Shown piece by piece: positions 1 to 12,900 of a DNA stretch of 64,000 nucleotides (positions are counted from its first letter, which is position 1; each line of letters begins with the position of its first letter). The DNA is from Chamaea fasciata (taxonomy: Eukaryota; Chordata; Aves; Passeriformes; Sylviidae). The DNA is taken from positions 40,046,305 through 40,110,304 of the forward strand of contig JARCOQ010000004.1 of the NCBI GenBank assembly GCA_029207755.1. The letters are read 5' to 3'. Made by a program: the position numbers and the translations under genes. Under the pieces are notes generated by a model that saw only the letters and a program-made list of their open reading frames with translations, had not been told where the DNA came from and made no database searches.

Positions 1-3000
1 AACTTCTGTCATACTTTCCTAATTTTTCCCTCATTTACTAAGCAATGAATATGTCCCTTAAAAGTGTGATACTGACAATTAACTTATCTTTGCTGAATTC
101 TTATGATCATCATTAACTGCCATGAGGCATTTAAATAAGTACAAATTTGGCAGTAGTCGCAACAGGTAAAAGTCTTTTTTGACATTTAAGCAAGACACTA
201 TTTATTCAGATGTATATGTATGCATGTTGCAATCTTACTTTACCTCTGAGTCTTGAAACTATTTTTAAAGTGAATATAAATTTCTAAAGAAATCAGCAGT
301 AGTCTGTGGTTCATATGAAGCCAGGGGGGACAAAGAACAAGGGATTACAGCAAAACTAATAGCAAACACCAATACTTTTGAAAGACTTAGCCCCCTTACA
401 TTTCTGATGCAGAGTTAATTTTGACATTCCATTGACATGTTTTTCTTTTAAGGTGCTCTACACCTAAGTACAGCTCATATGAACATCTGTTCACCACTAT
501 AAAAGTTTATAGTGACCTGTGAATTTGAAATTTAAATTAGGTAACATTTCAGTTTATAACTTTTAGATTAAAAAGAGACAGCTCCGCATTGTAAATGAAC
601 TAATGTTGGCAGAATGGTTGGAGCATAACTATCTTATTTTTTTTACCTTAAAACAAAAAGCATATGGGATTGATGTCAGCCAGTGCCATTTTCTCAGGGT
701 ACAATTATATACATCTGTTATTCCCTAAAACTGTTCTTAGCAAGATGCATCTGCTGGCAGAAAATTTTCCAAAATTAATATTAGCATATAAACCTGCTTT
801 TTTTATTGATACTAATATTTTCTTTTCCAAATGTCCCTCATATTTTTCAGCTGCCTCCTGCTATTTTGCTCCATTCTGCTTATGGCTTCTCTGATGGAGA
901 GCCATACGGAACCAAATCCTGTTCACTCACATAACTAGGCCCATCTGTCTTACTATGTTGACTTAGGCTGTGTTTTTGCTGTCAAAAATCTTTTATTACA
1001 GTGAGATAACTGGATGTGATAAAGAGATTTCTATCAAATCCTAATGGCAATTAAAGTTTTGTCCATGATGTGTGTAGGTGAGGTCAGGTTTTAATGTTAA
1101 CCTCATCTAGTAATACAGTGGTAGCAAAAAAGTTTACTCATACCTCTTCTCTGTTATGACCTTAAACTGACTTAGCTAACATACATTAGTTATTTGGATA
1201 TAAGAAAACCACCTTTTTTAAAAAAGTTGAAAGAAAAATACTAAAATAATTATTTGCTAAAAATCATTGCAAATTCATTGATGTCATACAGTTTGTACTC
1301 TTGTATCACCCAAGTCATGAGATTTAATAAATTGAAAGTTCTTTCCAGCTACTGCTTCCAACTGTTATTTCAACTGTGTTCCAGCTTCATGTTGGCATGG
1401 AAGTAATGTAATCTTCCTTGATAAGAAAGAAGTCCAGCTAAATATTGGTCATTGATACAGACTATCATGTGAAGCATTACCAACGGAGAAAATTGCAAAG
1501 TATATTATGATTTTGCATATATGTTTTTCTTTATTCCATTTTTAGCATCTTTCTCATGCATTTAAATCTCAGGAAGCTGAGCTGTAAGAAGTCTCTGTCA
1601 CATGAACATTACAGTAATATTTTCTCTGTTTTGATTACTTTACAGACATATATGCAAAAATGTTTACTCTGATTTTCCATGGACTGTTGACTGATCCATG
1701 GGAATATTTTCTCCCAAAACCAAATTATATGAATTGAGAAAACTTGTATAATTACTTTTTAATGCTAGTCCTTAAAAAATTTCTTGCTGTTACTCACCCA
1801 CTGCTCCAGCTCAGACTTGTCAAGTTTTGCAAAGACAAATTTTTCATCTTCAGATGCATAGTTGTTAAACTATACATTATGTGAAGAAGCAGCTAAACAA
1901 TATATAAAATTATTCTCATTGAGAATAGACAATGTATAGAATTATTCTCATTGAAAAGAAATTCAGGCAGCATGATTGGCATGATATTTTATATCCAGCT
2001 CTCTAACTTACGAAAATTACCACAAATCTTTTGGAAATATATTTGATATTTTACAGTGATATAGTTGAAAATGCTATGCCACTTCTTCATGGTCTTTTGA
2101 AAATATGTGAGAAAATATAAAAAAAAGAGTGTTGTGGGTTTTTTTTGTTTGTTTGTGTTTTCAGGAAAGTCATACAACACAGACAGTACTTACACTGTGA
2201 GCTAATTACTCTTTCTGATCACTCTGTTCTCTGGGAAGGAAAGTAACATGACCCCCAAATTATGCATATTTGTCCCTCTTGTTCACTCTGTACTTCTAAC
2301 CATAACTAGTCCAAATCAAACTTCCAACTTCACTTTCAGATTTTCTTTATCCCTTTTCTCATACATGTCTCTCATTTCCGTACTTGCCCAAGATGACTTC
2401 TGTCATGTACTCAAAAAGGAGGAACAAAAAAATGCATGCCTCTTCTGGCTTTCAAATTTTTCCTAAATATAGCAGCCACAGTTCAGGTGAGGAAGAGCAG
2501 ATTATTGCTCCAGTAGAGAAGTCTAAAGAACATGACTGCAAAAACAAACAGGAGGTCTATTGTACCTGTGAATGGAGGCAAAGAGGTGTTCTTCAATACC
2601 CATAGGTCCCACACACACTCTGAGAATACAGTATAAGAAATAACAGGGCTAAAATGAAAAGATTAATCTGCCATAAATTTTGCAGATGAATTACCTAAAA
2701 TGTTTAGTAATATTGATGGAGCATGAGATAACTGGATATATTTTTGTGTATTTCTGCATGGTAGAGGAAGTTAGACTTATCACACACAGCACACTGCATG
2801 TTAACCTGAAAGACCCAGAATATTTGATGTAGCTGCGATAATACCGAAGCAACTGTTGTGATAAAGTGTACAGTAATAACACCAATGTTGCACAGCTGAA
2901 AACCATAAGTGAATTCCAAAACTGGTTGGTATTTTTTTATCACTTGAACTGCATAAAGCTTGGCTTCATGTGATCAACTGCCATATTCTTTAAAGGGACT

Positions 3001-4945
3001 ACATTTGAACTAAAATTCTTTCAAGGCTGGTGCTGTGTAAAAAAGGTGTACTTGACAAACAGAACACTCTACAAAGAACTTGTGCCAGTTGCAAAAGTTA
3101 ACAAATGCTCTTAGTTCTTTAAATTAAAAACAGCAAAAAACCAAAGGAATCCTGGAAAGCAAGGGCATGGACAAAGGGCAGGCTGCCTCTGGACTCCGAA
3201 AAGCACAAAGACACAGGTTCAACACAACAGCTAGGTAGACACCCAAGGACAGAGTCTATTGACCAGAGCTGTGTTATCCCCACACCATATACTACGCTTT
3301 ATTATGATAATCTACTTATAAGGGCTAAATGGCTGTAAAGACCTTAATTCCCTTGAGTTTGGATACGACAGAGTATTAGGTTTGTACAATATGTTCTTGT
3401 AGAACAGGATTTCACTCTACCTGACCTCTCAAATCACCACTATTCAAGCATTGTGAAATTAGTCCTGGATGACTGAAAATGCCTTTCAAGAATTCTAAAT
3501 TTTGAAACAAAGTGGGCAATACTTTAAGTAATATAATACAATAACTAATAATTAGTTTTCCTATCACTCATTCTGCTATGTTTCCTACTCCCTGAACAGA
3601 GATGAAACTTTTATCCCTGCAGAGAAAGTTGCACCAAAGTTCCCTATATGTCACAAATATGTAAACAAAAACATTCAACCATTTTTCTATTTACTAATTC
3701 TGTTACACTGTGTATTCCTAATTAGATGTTTCTCAATTCTATGTAACTTGAAGAAAATTAGAGTAAATTTTAAGGTGGAATAGTAAGTGATACTCGTTTT
3801 GACAACTAAAGTATTTGATATCAGCTGGGACCGGGTCAGAGGTCTTAAGAAAGACTGACATTTTCAAATATAGGAGATATAAAATGTTTCAATATTTATC
3901 TTTCTCTTAACATCCTTCTATTCCTTATCAGAAGAAAATAAAATCATACCACATGTGTCTGGGAAATGAGGGGAAGAGGGAAAAGAGGGAGGTTGTGTAA
4001 ACGATTTGAGAGACTTAATATATAATTACCATTGAAGAACTTTCAAGTAATTTAATCTTGTGGGAAGGTTTATTTTTGACCTTACTTAGTCTCTGCATTA
4101 ATTCTGTTTATGTTTACTTCTAGCAACAATAGCCTAATCCTCCACTTGCACTCATTGAAATAAGAAATTCCTACCATCCTACATCTTGCCATGGAAAAAT
4201 GTTGAGACAGTAGTCCTAAATCTAATATTAGGGTCTGATGATAAATAATTGCAATAAAGAAGTAAAATGGCTGATAGTAAAATATCTTTTTTCTCACTGT
4301 AGTTTTAATGTGGATGCAGAAGTTTAGTGTGAAATGAAAGGGCATACGAAATAAAGTACAGTGGCAACTGACCATGCAGGCATATGACTACCAGTTCCCC
4401 CCTCAACAAAATAGGAAATGTGTACAACTGCTTTTGACTACATGAGGTGTTTTCTGGCTCAAAATGAGAGGGTAATTTATATTCTGATAAATATCTGCTA
4501 GAAATGTTAATATTTTTTGGATGCTTTTGCAAAAGAGTAGACTGGTCTGATAAAAGGAGCAACCAGAGAGCATTCTGTATATATCAGAATTTCATCAGAG
4601 ATATTTCAGAGATATATACAGAGAATTTCTGTATATCTCAGGTTTGCATCAGAGATAAATCAGGCATCCCATCGACATTCTCCAAATTTAGACTCCAAAA
4701 GACTAGATGTAAATAGTCTTGGGTTTCTTGTGAATCGTGTTTTAGTGATCACAAGTGATCCTGTACCAACTCACAAAGACATGCACTGTTATTTACACTG
4801 TAGTAATTTCATGCACCGTATGTGTGCAAAACACATGAACCATGCCAAATCATAAACCACACCAAACCATAAACAAATATCTATTTTATACTGAATTCTA
4901 TGGAAGTTCTTGAAATTTGGTGGATTGTAAAGACTCATGACAGTG
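1..4945. other. AT-rich DNA without recognised genes
   Basis: I see no gene, RNA or recognisable transposon here. The short ORFs (60 to 97 codons) lack recognisable motifs and overlap one another on both strands, as expected by chance. Local structure is limited to a T/G-rich tract near 2137-2160, a near-repeat of ATTATTCTCATTGA around 1910-1955, and the inverted repeat at 4574-4622. The last five bases (CAGTG) are the left target duplication of the LTR that follows. Confidence 0.6.
4574..4622. repeat. 12-bp inverted repeat in a TATA-rich repeat cluster
   Basis: TCTGTATATATC at 4574-4585 is the exact reverse complement of GATATATACAGA at 4611-4622, with a 25-base spacer. A third related copy, TCTGTATATCTCAG, lies at about 4628-4641. 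The segment also repeats CATCAGAGATA-like units. It can fold into a short AT-rich hairpin. I see no gene that would use it; slippage within an AT-rich repeat is the simplest origin. Confidence 0.6.
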
Positions 4946-5198
4946 TGTGTTGGTTTTTTCTGGGATAGAGCTAATTTTCTTCACAAGCGTGGGGCTCTGT
5001 TTTGGGCTTGTGCTGAAAACAGTGTTGATAACTCAGGGATGTTTTCTTACTGCTGATGAGGGCTTGCACAGAGCCAAGGCCTTTTCTACTCCTCACCCAC
5101 CCCAGCACTGCACAAGGAGCTGGGAGGGGGCACAGCTTGGACAGCTGACCCCATCTGACCAAGGGGATGTTGCAGACAGTATGGTGTCATGCTCAGCA

Positions 5199-5204
5199 TA
5201 TAAA
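5199..5204 (+). promoter_or_regulatory. LTR TATA box
   Basis: TATAAA, preceded by GCTCAGCA, lies about 250 bp into the LTR. It sits 130 bp upstream of the polyadenylation signal, the usual U3-R order. It would be the core promoter of the LTR; present activity cannot be judged. Confidence 0.6.
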
Positions 5205-5333
5205 GCTGGGGGAAGGAGGAGGAAGCAGGGGATATTAGGGGTGACTTTTTTGCCTTCCTACGTCACCATTATGTGTGTTGAAGCCTGGTTTTCCTGGAGA
5301 TGGCTGAATGTTTGCTTGCCCATGGAAGTGGTG

Positions 5334-5339
5334 AATAAA
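5334..5339 (+). terminator. LTR polyadenylation signal
   Basis: AATAAA within GGTGAATAAATCTG lies downstream of the TATA box on the same strand. It is followed by a T/G-rich stretch (TTGCTTGCATGTGTGACTTG), the usual downstream element. This order fixes the LTR orientation as plus. Confidence 0.6.
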
Positions 5340-5519
5340 TCTGTTTCACTTTGCTTGCATGTGTGACTTGTGCTTTACCTCTTAAACTGTCCATCCCTCA
5401 AGCCATGAGTTTTCTCATGCTTTTATCCTTCCAATTCTGTCCCCCATTCCACCGGGGGTGAATGAGTGAGCATCTGTGTGAAGCTGAATTTCTGTCTGGG
5501 GCTAAACCATGACACAGTG

Positions 5520-6230
5520 AAATATGCATGAATACATATAGGAAATACATATGAAAAATGCACTCACTGCCTTGGAGACAAAACAGTGGTTAAATGCCTT
5601 GAAAAAAGATTGTGTTTGAATCAACTAACCCTTGTACATTTCACATTTGAGGCAACAGACCTGTAAAAGGTCTGTTACTTAAGCCCAACAATAAGAAAAT
5701 GCCTCACCTTGGTGCTCTTCATTCATCTCCAGCTTGATTTATAGGAAACATGATGCTTCCTTTGATTGATGCAGTTAATCTCTATTCTCAGCATTTGCCA
5801 TTAAAATTCAAATTCTTGATTATATGTGCAACTCTGTTAAGTGGGCACAGAAAGAGCTGATGTATAGTAAGGGAACTGTTCAGTTGCATACACATGGTTT
5901 CTAGTACCCTTTTAATATTTTTGGTGTACTCTTTTTGGACTTTTGCTGCTGCTCCAGACAGATGTGGGGCTTAAGGTAGTCCTGTGTCATATCACATGAC
6001 CCTACCAATGTCTTAGATTCCTGAAGGTGCCTTAATTCACACTAATACTGACATTTTGTTACATTATTGTGACATTTTTGGCATGTAAATGACTTTGTAA
6101 GAAACTGGGAAGATCTTTCTAAAGAGTTTTTTCAAGCTGGAAATGCAGAGCCCCTAACAGAGAAAACAGGCAGCCTCATTCTGATATAATTTCATCTTTT
6201 TTTCCCTCTTGAATTGTGAATTCTTTGAAA
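5520..6230. other. AT-rich spacer without recognised features
   Basis: No gene, repeat or transposon was recognised between the solo LTR and the purine-rich tract. The base composition is ordinary for this window. Confidence 0.55.
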
Positions 6231-8026
6231 ATGGGAAAAACTAAGTAAAATAGTGAGGAAGTTATTGCTAAAATAAATAAAGATTTAAAACTGTACACAA
6301 ATATGGTAGAAGAAAACAGGAGCTCTCCTGCTTTAAGTGCTCTTAGTAAGGACTTAGTGAAGCTCTGGAAAAAGGATATAGAGCTGCTACACCATCTTGA
6401 ATTATAGAACTGGATTCAGGTGGTATCTTGCATTAAAATATATATCTGAGGTTCTGCTGCAATTCACTGTGCAGCTGAAGAGGACGAAAAGCAACAAAAT
6501 AAAGTGCTAGGAACTGTCATGAAAACACTGAGGATTATACAAACATCATTAACTTCTGACTAACACTTAGGGTAAGAAATAAATCCAGGCAGTCATGTCT
6601 CACAGTAATATTGGGAGAATTAAATGGAAAAAACCTTCCATATAATTTTTAACAGCAGGAAGTTTCTAGATGAGGATTCCTTCTTACTTAGGGGAATCTG
6701 CCAAGGAGAAGTGGATGGACAGGGGAGGGTGGAGGACACTGCTGCATCCTGGGGAGCTGCTGCATATAACTAAGAGGATTCACCACCTTAAAAACTCTCA
6801 CAATTGAGGTCTGTTCAGAGCTGTTGTAACAAGGGAGTAAAAAGCTCAAAGGTGGAGAAATGAGTTCAACAGAAAAAATTAGGCAATCTAACTTACCTCT
6901 GCCTCATAAAGAGAAGGTTGCTGTGGGACTGCTTGGGGTGAGTATAAGAGCCCAGGAATTCAGTTCAAAGAAGACAAATATTTAAACATGCAGTCACATC
7001 ATAAAGGTATGTATTTCAGAGGGTGTTAAGGGACAGTCCCTTCTTGAGAATAACACAAAATCTTCTACTACAGACTTCTTCTGGAAGAATATGTCTGTAA
7101 GATAAGCCACTTAGCCAAAACTTATATGACTGTAGACAGATAGACAAAAACATTAAAAATGAGTAGTGGATCATTCACACAATTAGCTCAATACATGTGA
7201 AATATTTAATTCTGAAATATACTGAACAGCTAGATTATAGAATTATATAGGAAATCATAGTATTGGAAATGATAACTTGAATGAAACGGAAAAAATTAAA
7301 AGGAAATAAAATTATGAGAAATGCCAAACAAACCAGATGTAAATTTATGCAAAAAGACAAGATACTTAAGCTATAAAATAAAAGGAAGATCTAAAAATGC
7401 CAGAAGAGGGAATTCAGAAAAAAATAATGAGTTCTATATTCCTATCCCAAAGGTTGTACAATCAAACATCTCTATAAGTCTTATTGAAGATGCAACAAAA
7501 CACCAGGTCACAGTTACAGAACCGAGCACAAACACATTCTACCTGAAAAAAAATCCAAAAATCTCCATGGAGAAAGTTAAAAATAGACTGCTTCAACATG
7601 TGAGTGAAAAACTAAAATGGTGCATATCATATAAATAGTATAAGACAGATAAGGACAAGAGTGGGTGCCGTGATAACATGATTTTAGTATGCGGAAATGA
7701 CTGGCACAGATAACAGTTATCAAGTAATTTGCAAGCAGTACATCAAAAGACAGTTTTACAGAGGAAAATTAAGAAAACTCTCACAGAGAAAAATAAGCAT
7801 GAAAGTCCTTACTTCTATGTAACAACTCACTGCTACTGAAAGTATGCCAAGGAATGGTTGGAGCCTATTGAAAACCTCTGAAACTAAAGACGAAACTCAT
7901 CATACTGAACAAAAAGGAAAACAGAAAATAATGGACAGGATAACATACCCTGCAACTGCATTCAAGATGGACACATATGGGCAAAGACTGTGTTTGTGAA
8001 GAGTAATGCAAAGGAAGTTGGAATAA
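6231..8026 (+). pseudogene. Possible decayed coding sequence of unknown origin
   Basis: Four successive plus-strand blocks read as protein-like sequence with few stops. 6231-6563 starts ATGGGAAAAACT and is about 110 codons with three internal stops. 6830-7105 is 92 codons with one. 7321-7839 is 173 codons with two (7636-7638 and about 7708). 7823-8026 is 68 codons with one. The frames differ between blocks, so frameshifts or introns would be needed. The deduced protein is rich in Lys, Ser, Glu and Thr; part of the first block is amphipathic and looks helical. I recognise no family. The strand is A-rich and somewhat T-poor, which lowers the stop rate; from rough composition I still expect about 8% stops per codon, many more than seen. 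A retroelement, a processed pseudogene or chance in biased DNA are all possible. Confidence 0.3.
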
Positions 8027-8740
8027 TTGATCCAGGGCTTCAAAGAGCCTGAGGTATTCATATTCCCATACACCATGGAAGTGAGCACTCACTGATATTT
8101 CTAAGAACAAAATTATTATTTGTAATAATGTGCCTGAGTTATAAATTGTTTTGCATAATCACCAGGAAAGGAAAGCTAAATGATAGGAAGGTAGCATCAG
8201 GTAAGATTAGGAAGGAGAACTAAGTAGTGGCAGTGAAGACTTTTGTGGAATAAGAACAAAGAAATGATGAAGACCAGTAAAGGACTAACTGAATTCACAT
8301 TACCGAAGCATGGAAATATGGAAAGGGCAGCAAGGGGTAAGGACAGGACTGGTAGACACCTGACATGTCAAGGAAAGAAGATAGAAACGCTGCCTCTGAG
8401 ATTTTAGTAGAAAAAAATGGTGGAAAAGAATACAGGTGAGGAAAAAAACTACATGGTAGGGGTTCAGAAACAAGAAAAGAAGGAAAATCAGATAATCCAT
8501 CCATGTTTTCTGTATGTTTTAAAGAGGCTTAATACTAAGGCATCAGATTTTATACTGTGAGTAGAAAGAAAGAGGAAAAAGTTGGAGAGGATACAATGGA
8601 AGAGATGAAACAATAAAAGCACAGCTGATGAAAGGTAATGGAACCAGCAGAAAAGAAGGTTAGATGCTAAAATAGGCGAAGCAGAGCTTGATGCAAGAAA
8701 TCTCTAATAGGAAGGTGGTAAAAAATGAAATATAAAGCCT
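8027..8740. other. Purine-rich tract
   Basis: From about 8150 to 8740 the plus strand is strongly enriched in A and G, with long runs of GGAAAG, AAGAAG and GAGGAAAA type. It continues the A-rich composition of 6.2-8.0 kb. Short plus-strand frames stay open here (for example about 8365-8450), but stops are more frequent than in the preceding block. No known repeat was recognised. It could be the 3' part of the same relic or simply asymmetrically mutated DNA. Confidence 0.5.
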
Positions 8741-8858
8741 GTGTAATATTACTGTGCATTCCTAAATTACGCAAAATCGTGTGTGCAACACCAAAAAAGA
8801 ACAGTGAGATTCAGGTTACTCTGCAGACATGAGGTTAGTCAGAACTGCCTTCCCAACT

Positions 8859-8900
8859 CTTACTGCTCCAAACTACAGTCTTACTGCTCCAAACTACAGT
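8859..8900. repeat. Perfect 21-bp tandem duplication
   Basis: CTTACTGCTCCAAACTACAGT occurs twice in direct contact, at 8859-8879 and 8880-8900, without mismatch. The absence of divergence suggests a recent duplication or replication slip. The unit is not a known repeat motif. Confidence 0.95.
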
Positions 8901-9769
8901 CATCCATTAAGATAAGGAAAAACTAAAGACATTGCCCTTGTATTGAACAGCCAGGTCAAAACTCTTCCTGTGATCTGTGCAAAGAATGATCCCTCAAAGC
9001 CTCTCTTCTGCGCTGTATATCATCAACTAATCCTTCAATTTTTCATTCATTATTATATCACCATAAGCACTCATGTCAGTGAAGATCTGCCATATGGTGT
9101 AGCTTTGGCACCAGCTGTTTTTTTCAGTTATTAATAGATAACAAAATGAAAAGTCTTCTAGTAAGATGCATACAGATGATTTAATGACTGCTGAAGAATG
9201 AATAACAAACTTATTCAAAATTTGACTGAGTGGATAAAGTGTCTTTCAAATGAAGGTATTTTTTTGTTTGTTTTTATACTGTTTTGTTATACTGTTTGTT
9301 TTTATACTATTTTTAGAATCATGAAAATGTAAACAACCCACTTGATCCACACTTCATAAGTATCTAAGAAAACCCATTATTGTTACGAGACAAAAGGATG
9401 AGACAGTTCCAACCATGCATTGGGACCTCTTGGTAATCAGAACGACAGAGTTAGATGATCCAAAGTGAGGGCTGGAAAGAGCATTTTATGGGCCATTGCC
9501 TTGCTACATGTGATAGTTCAGAGCTATGCCATTAAACTTTAAATACAGAGTTCAGGCCAATTTGTACCACTACAAAATTCCAGACTCCCTTCTCCCCTCT
9601 TTTATTATTGTGGATGTGCATGATTGTGTGAGACAGTTAAAAGTTAGAAAAATCCATAGTTATTTTGGTGCTGCAATTGACTTAGATAAAAGCAAACAGT
9701 TAAATAAAAAACAATTCAATTCAAACAGACAGTTTTGACATTTGTGAAATTTCCAAAGCATGTACTGTG

Positions 9770-9960
9770 GTTAAACAAGGATTGTGGCTAGCTTCCAGAT
9801 CCATATGGTAATTGTGAAGAAGCAGTTTTATTGATGACAATCAAAGCTGGCAAGAGATTTTTTGGGCCCATGAACACACAAAAAACCCAGGGCCTTTTGC
9901 ATAATCTACGTCATCTTCCCTCTTCATTTAATAACTTTTCCCTTTCCTGCTTTCCATCTA
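9770..9960 (-). mobile_element. Possible LTR fragment
   Basis: The plus strand reads AGCAGTTTTATTGATGACAA, then an interval containing GGGCCCATGAACAC, then CCCAGGGCCTTTTGCATAAT. On the minus strand this order gives a TATA-like element (ATTATGCAAAAGG) about 75 bp before an AATAAA signal (complement of TTTATT at about 9826-9831). That order resembles avian LTRs I have seen, but I found no termini or target duplication. This is a weak call. Confidence 0.3.
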
Positions 9961-12900
9961 TGTCTTTCTGTAATACTCTCTAACTTTGTTTCTAAATGCT
10001 CCTTGCCTTGATTGCATCCTCTCTTTGACTGACTGTTTCAATCTGTTCTTTTCACATTATTCTCTTTCCATCATGCTACCACTCTAACTTTCATCATACT
10101 CTGATATGAAGAAAAACTAGAAAAACACTCCCATAAAGATCTTGCAATAACCAGCTGAACCTCCTCAAAACGTCTGTACCTGTCAGAGTTAAAAATACAC
10201 ATTTAACAACTGCCGACAATAGGACAGCTATCAAAAAGAAGGCCCTGATTTTTATTTACACCTGAAGAATTGTCTGATTTTAAGTATTGACTACTTACCA
10301 ACCATATCTGATAAAAGCTTAATGCTCACTGATCTACGAATGCATGCCTTTACTGATGTTACAAATAAGTCTCCAAATATAGCAAAACAAAAAAAAGTCC
10401 TGCAGATTACTTCTTATTTTCTTGTTCCTTTTTTTTTAATGATGTCTTTTACCATTTTCATACTACACACAGAAGTAAAGTTCAGTATTTGTCCCAATAG
10501 AGTAGCAACTCATTTCAAAAATGGAACAAAACAAGGCAATGTCTGAAATAGTTGCTGCCTGCAATCGAAGATGGGGAAAGACACAACAGAAATATGAGCA
10601 TTTTATCCTACCCTACAGGAGTCAAGACTGGCTCAGATGGATCCCCAGCTGTACTGAATCCAATGTTCAAGGACTGTCTCAACAGAAAGCATCTTATTCC
10701 TGCTAATTTTGCCCACTAAATAGAAAGCCAAATCCTATTTCACTGGAAAGAGAGAGTTATTACCAGAAAGAGCTGTAGGAATGCAGATTAGAAATGTATT
10801 GAATCCCAAACTGACTCAACAGCAACTAGAGAGTTGGACACAAGAAAAGAATTCTATTTGGTCTGCCCCAGCTTTGAAGCCTTAAGAGTTTCTAGGCAAC
10901 TCTACACCAGTAACAGATGGAGGGGTTTTTTAACTGTCTGCTCAGGAAGGTATTTAATCAGAATTCTCACTAGTTAGATCTGTAAGACAGAATAAAATCT
11001 TAGACTTACATGGCAATACAAATACACTAAAGAAGTCAAGAGAAATACTGAATACTTTGAGATTGATCTCCCTTTCCACAGAGAAGTAAATATTCCCTCA
11101 TACAAAAGGAAGGTCAATATCCATGTAACTTCATCCACTTGCTGGCTAGCATTACCACATCAGTTTTAGGCTGAACACAAGGCAGTCAGTTGCTGTCATC
11201 CACTCCTCACTGAAATTAAAAATTAGTTACGTTTCAGAAAAAAACTCTCTTTCTGGAAGTGCTGAATTCATTCTGATAAAAGATAAGGTTTAACGTCAAC
11301 TAAATGAAAGGACATTTGCCTAACAGAACACATTATAAATTAAGCCACAAAGAAGCAATTTTCGGTACATCAGTGATTTTAAGGTTATGTTTGACACTAA
11401 GCTGATGCTAGAATTTCTGTTTAAGAGAAATATTTAATTACCATTATCAACACTTTCAAGAAAATGCCCCTATTGATGGTGAACTGAACTTTCCCTCAGT
11501 TTTTTCTTCATAACCTCCTGGTATTTTTGCCATGCTTGTTTCTTTCTCACAAAATCAGGGAATTATACCATACTGATATTGTCCAATGTTCATTTAGCTT
11601 CTGATGCAAATCAGAAATCAGTTCTCTAGCCTTTCTACTGAAGAACAACCTTTCAAAATGGAAGATGTTGTCTTTTGATAAGAATTTGACTTTAGGATAC
11701 CAGATCAATCTGTAATTTTATCTTTACACAATAGTTTTCTTTAGCAAGTTAAGTTCAGATAGTAATCTCCTTTCTCAATTGCTGTTCAAAAATATTTTCA
11801 AAGTAAAATTTTGGTCTTCACACACTGAATCCACAAGCAACTGTAATTTCGAGGTGGATTGCCAAGGTACAACTGGCATGGACTTCATCTATGATCAGCC
11901 AAATCATAGCACGCAGATTATATAAATGTATTATGGCTAAATCCTTTAGTTTGTAGATCATCACCATCAATGTCATAAGACATTGTTCGTGCAGGTTCTC
12001 ATTTTCTGCTTGTCAGTGTTAAAACTCAAGTGGTGCTTTCATGGCTATCAAGGCTTCCAGAACACAGGAAATACCAATGTACCACATAAAATACTAAGAG
12101 AAAGCTTCACTTTTCAATGAATTTCTCAAGACCAGCTAGGTATCATTAGGCAACCAACCAACCTACACATCAAGCTAGTTTTTGCAGCTGACAGATTAAT
12201 GAAAAACAAGGACAAAGGAAACAAGAGAAATGAATCTTCACATGGCCTTTTCCACATGGATGAATTTATTAACCCTTTGAAAAGTGCCATGGAAAAAGGT
12301 GACAGCATTGTGTTTATACCTGCAGGTAGGAGTGTCCACAGCCAAAACAGTGCCCTTCTTGTATGAAGTATACAGTAATGTGCGCTGCACAGTTAAAAAA
12401 AAATATCCCTGCAATTTTAAGAAATATGAGGCCAAGGAAATTGAATATCCTGAGAAAGAGAATCCATATAACCAAAATTATTGTGCGGTTTATACCAGTG
12501 GAACTCCATTTTCAAAGAGAAAAAGAGAGAACTACATCAGCTCTAAGCAGTACATTGGGGCGGTATATATTAAAGCAGAAAAAACCCATGAGCATGGAAG
12601 TTTTTCAGGTTATATATGGTAGTTTTGTGGCTAAGATACAAATTTATCAATTTTAATACAAATTTTAAATCAAATTAGAGACCATGGGAACTAATATCAG
12701 AGAGGTTTTGGTCACAGATGTGAAGATATTAAAAAAGATAATTTTTTTAGTGTGAGGAACCATGCCATTCAATTCTTTGCAGTAAGACTGCAGGTATCTT
12801 AGCTCCTGATAATATTTCTAATCCAGTGTGTAAGTGAATTTGAAGCCTTTCAATTGGTAGGGAAAGTTTGCACTGGCTATTGTTTTAATGTACATAAATA

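Larger units (their letters stand above)
4946..5514 (+). mobile_element. ERVL-type solo LTR with perfect 5-bp target duplication
   Basis: A 569-bp element begins TGTGTTGG and ends CCATGACA, with the TG...CA termini of retroviral LTRs. It is flanked on both sides by CAGTG (4941-4945 and 5515-5519), the 5-bp duplication typical of ERVL/ERV3-class integration. The start (TGGTTTTTTCTGGGATAGAG) and the end (GGGGCTAAACCATGACA) match my memory of an abundant avian ERVL LTR. TATAAA at 5199-5204 and AATAAA at 5334-5339 give plus orientation. Internal viral sequence is absent on both sides, so this is a solo LTR left by recombination between two LTRs. The 139-codon ORF at 4947-5366 lies entirely inside it and is not a gene. 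Confidence 0.9.

Noticed and set aside
4947..5366. 139-codon plus ORF
   Set aside because: It lies wholly inside the ERVL solo LTR and starts one base after its end; LTRs of this type do not encode protein.
12284..12656. 112-codon plus ORF, basic and Tyr-rich, with an overlapping 97-codon ORF
   Set aside because: Two overlapping frames are both open in an A-rich segment, typical of composition bias; no motif was found.
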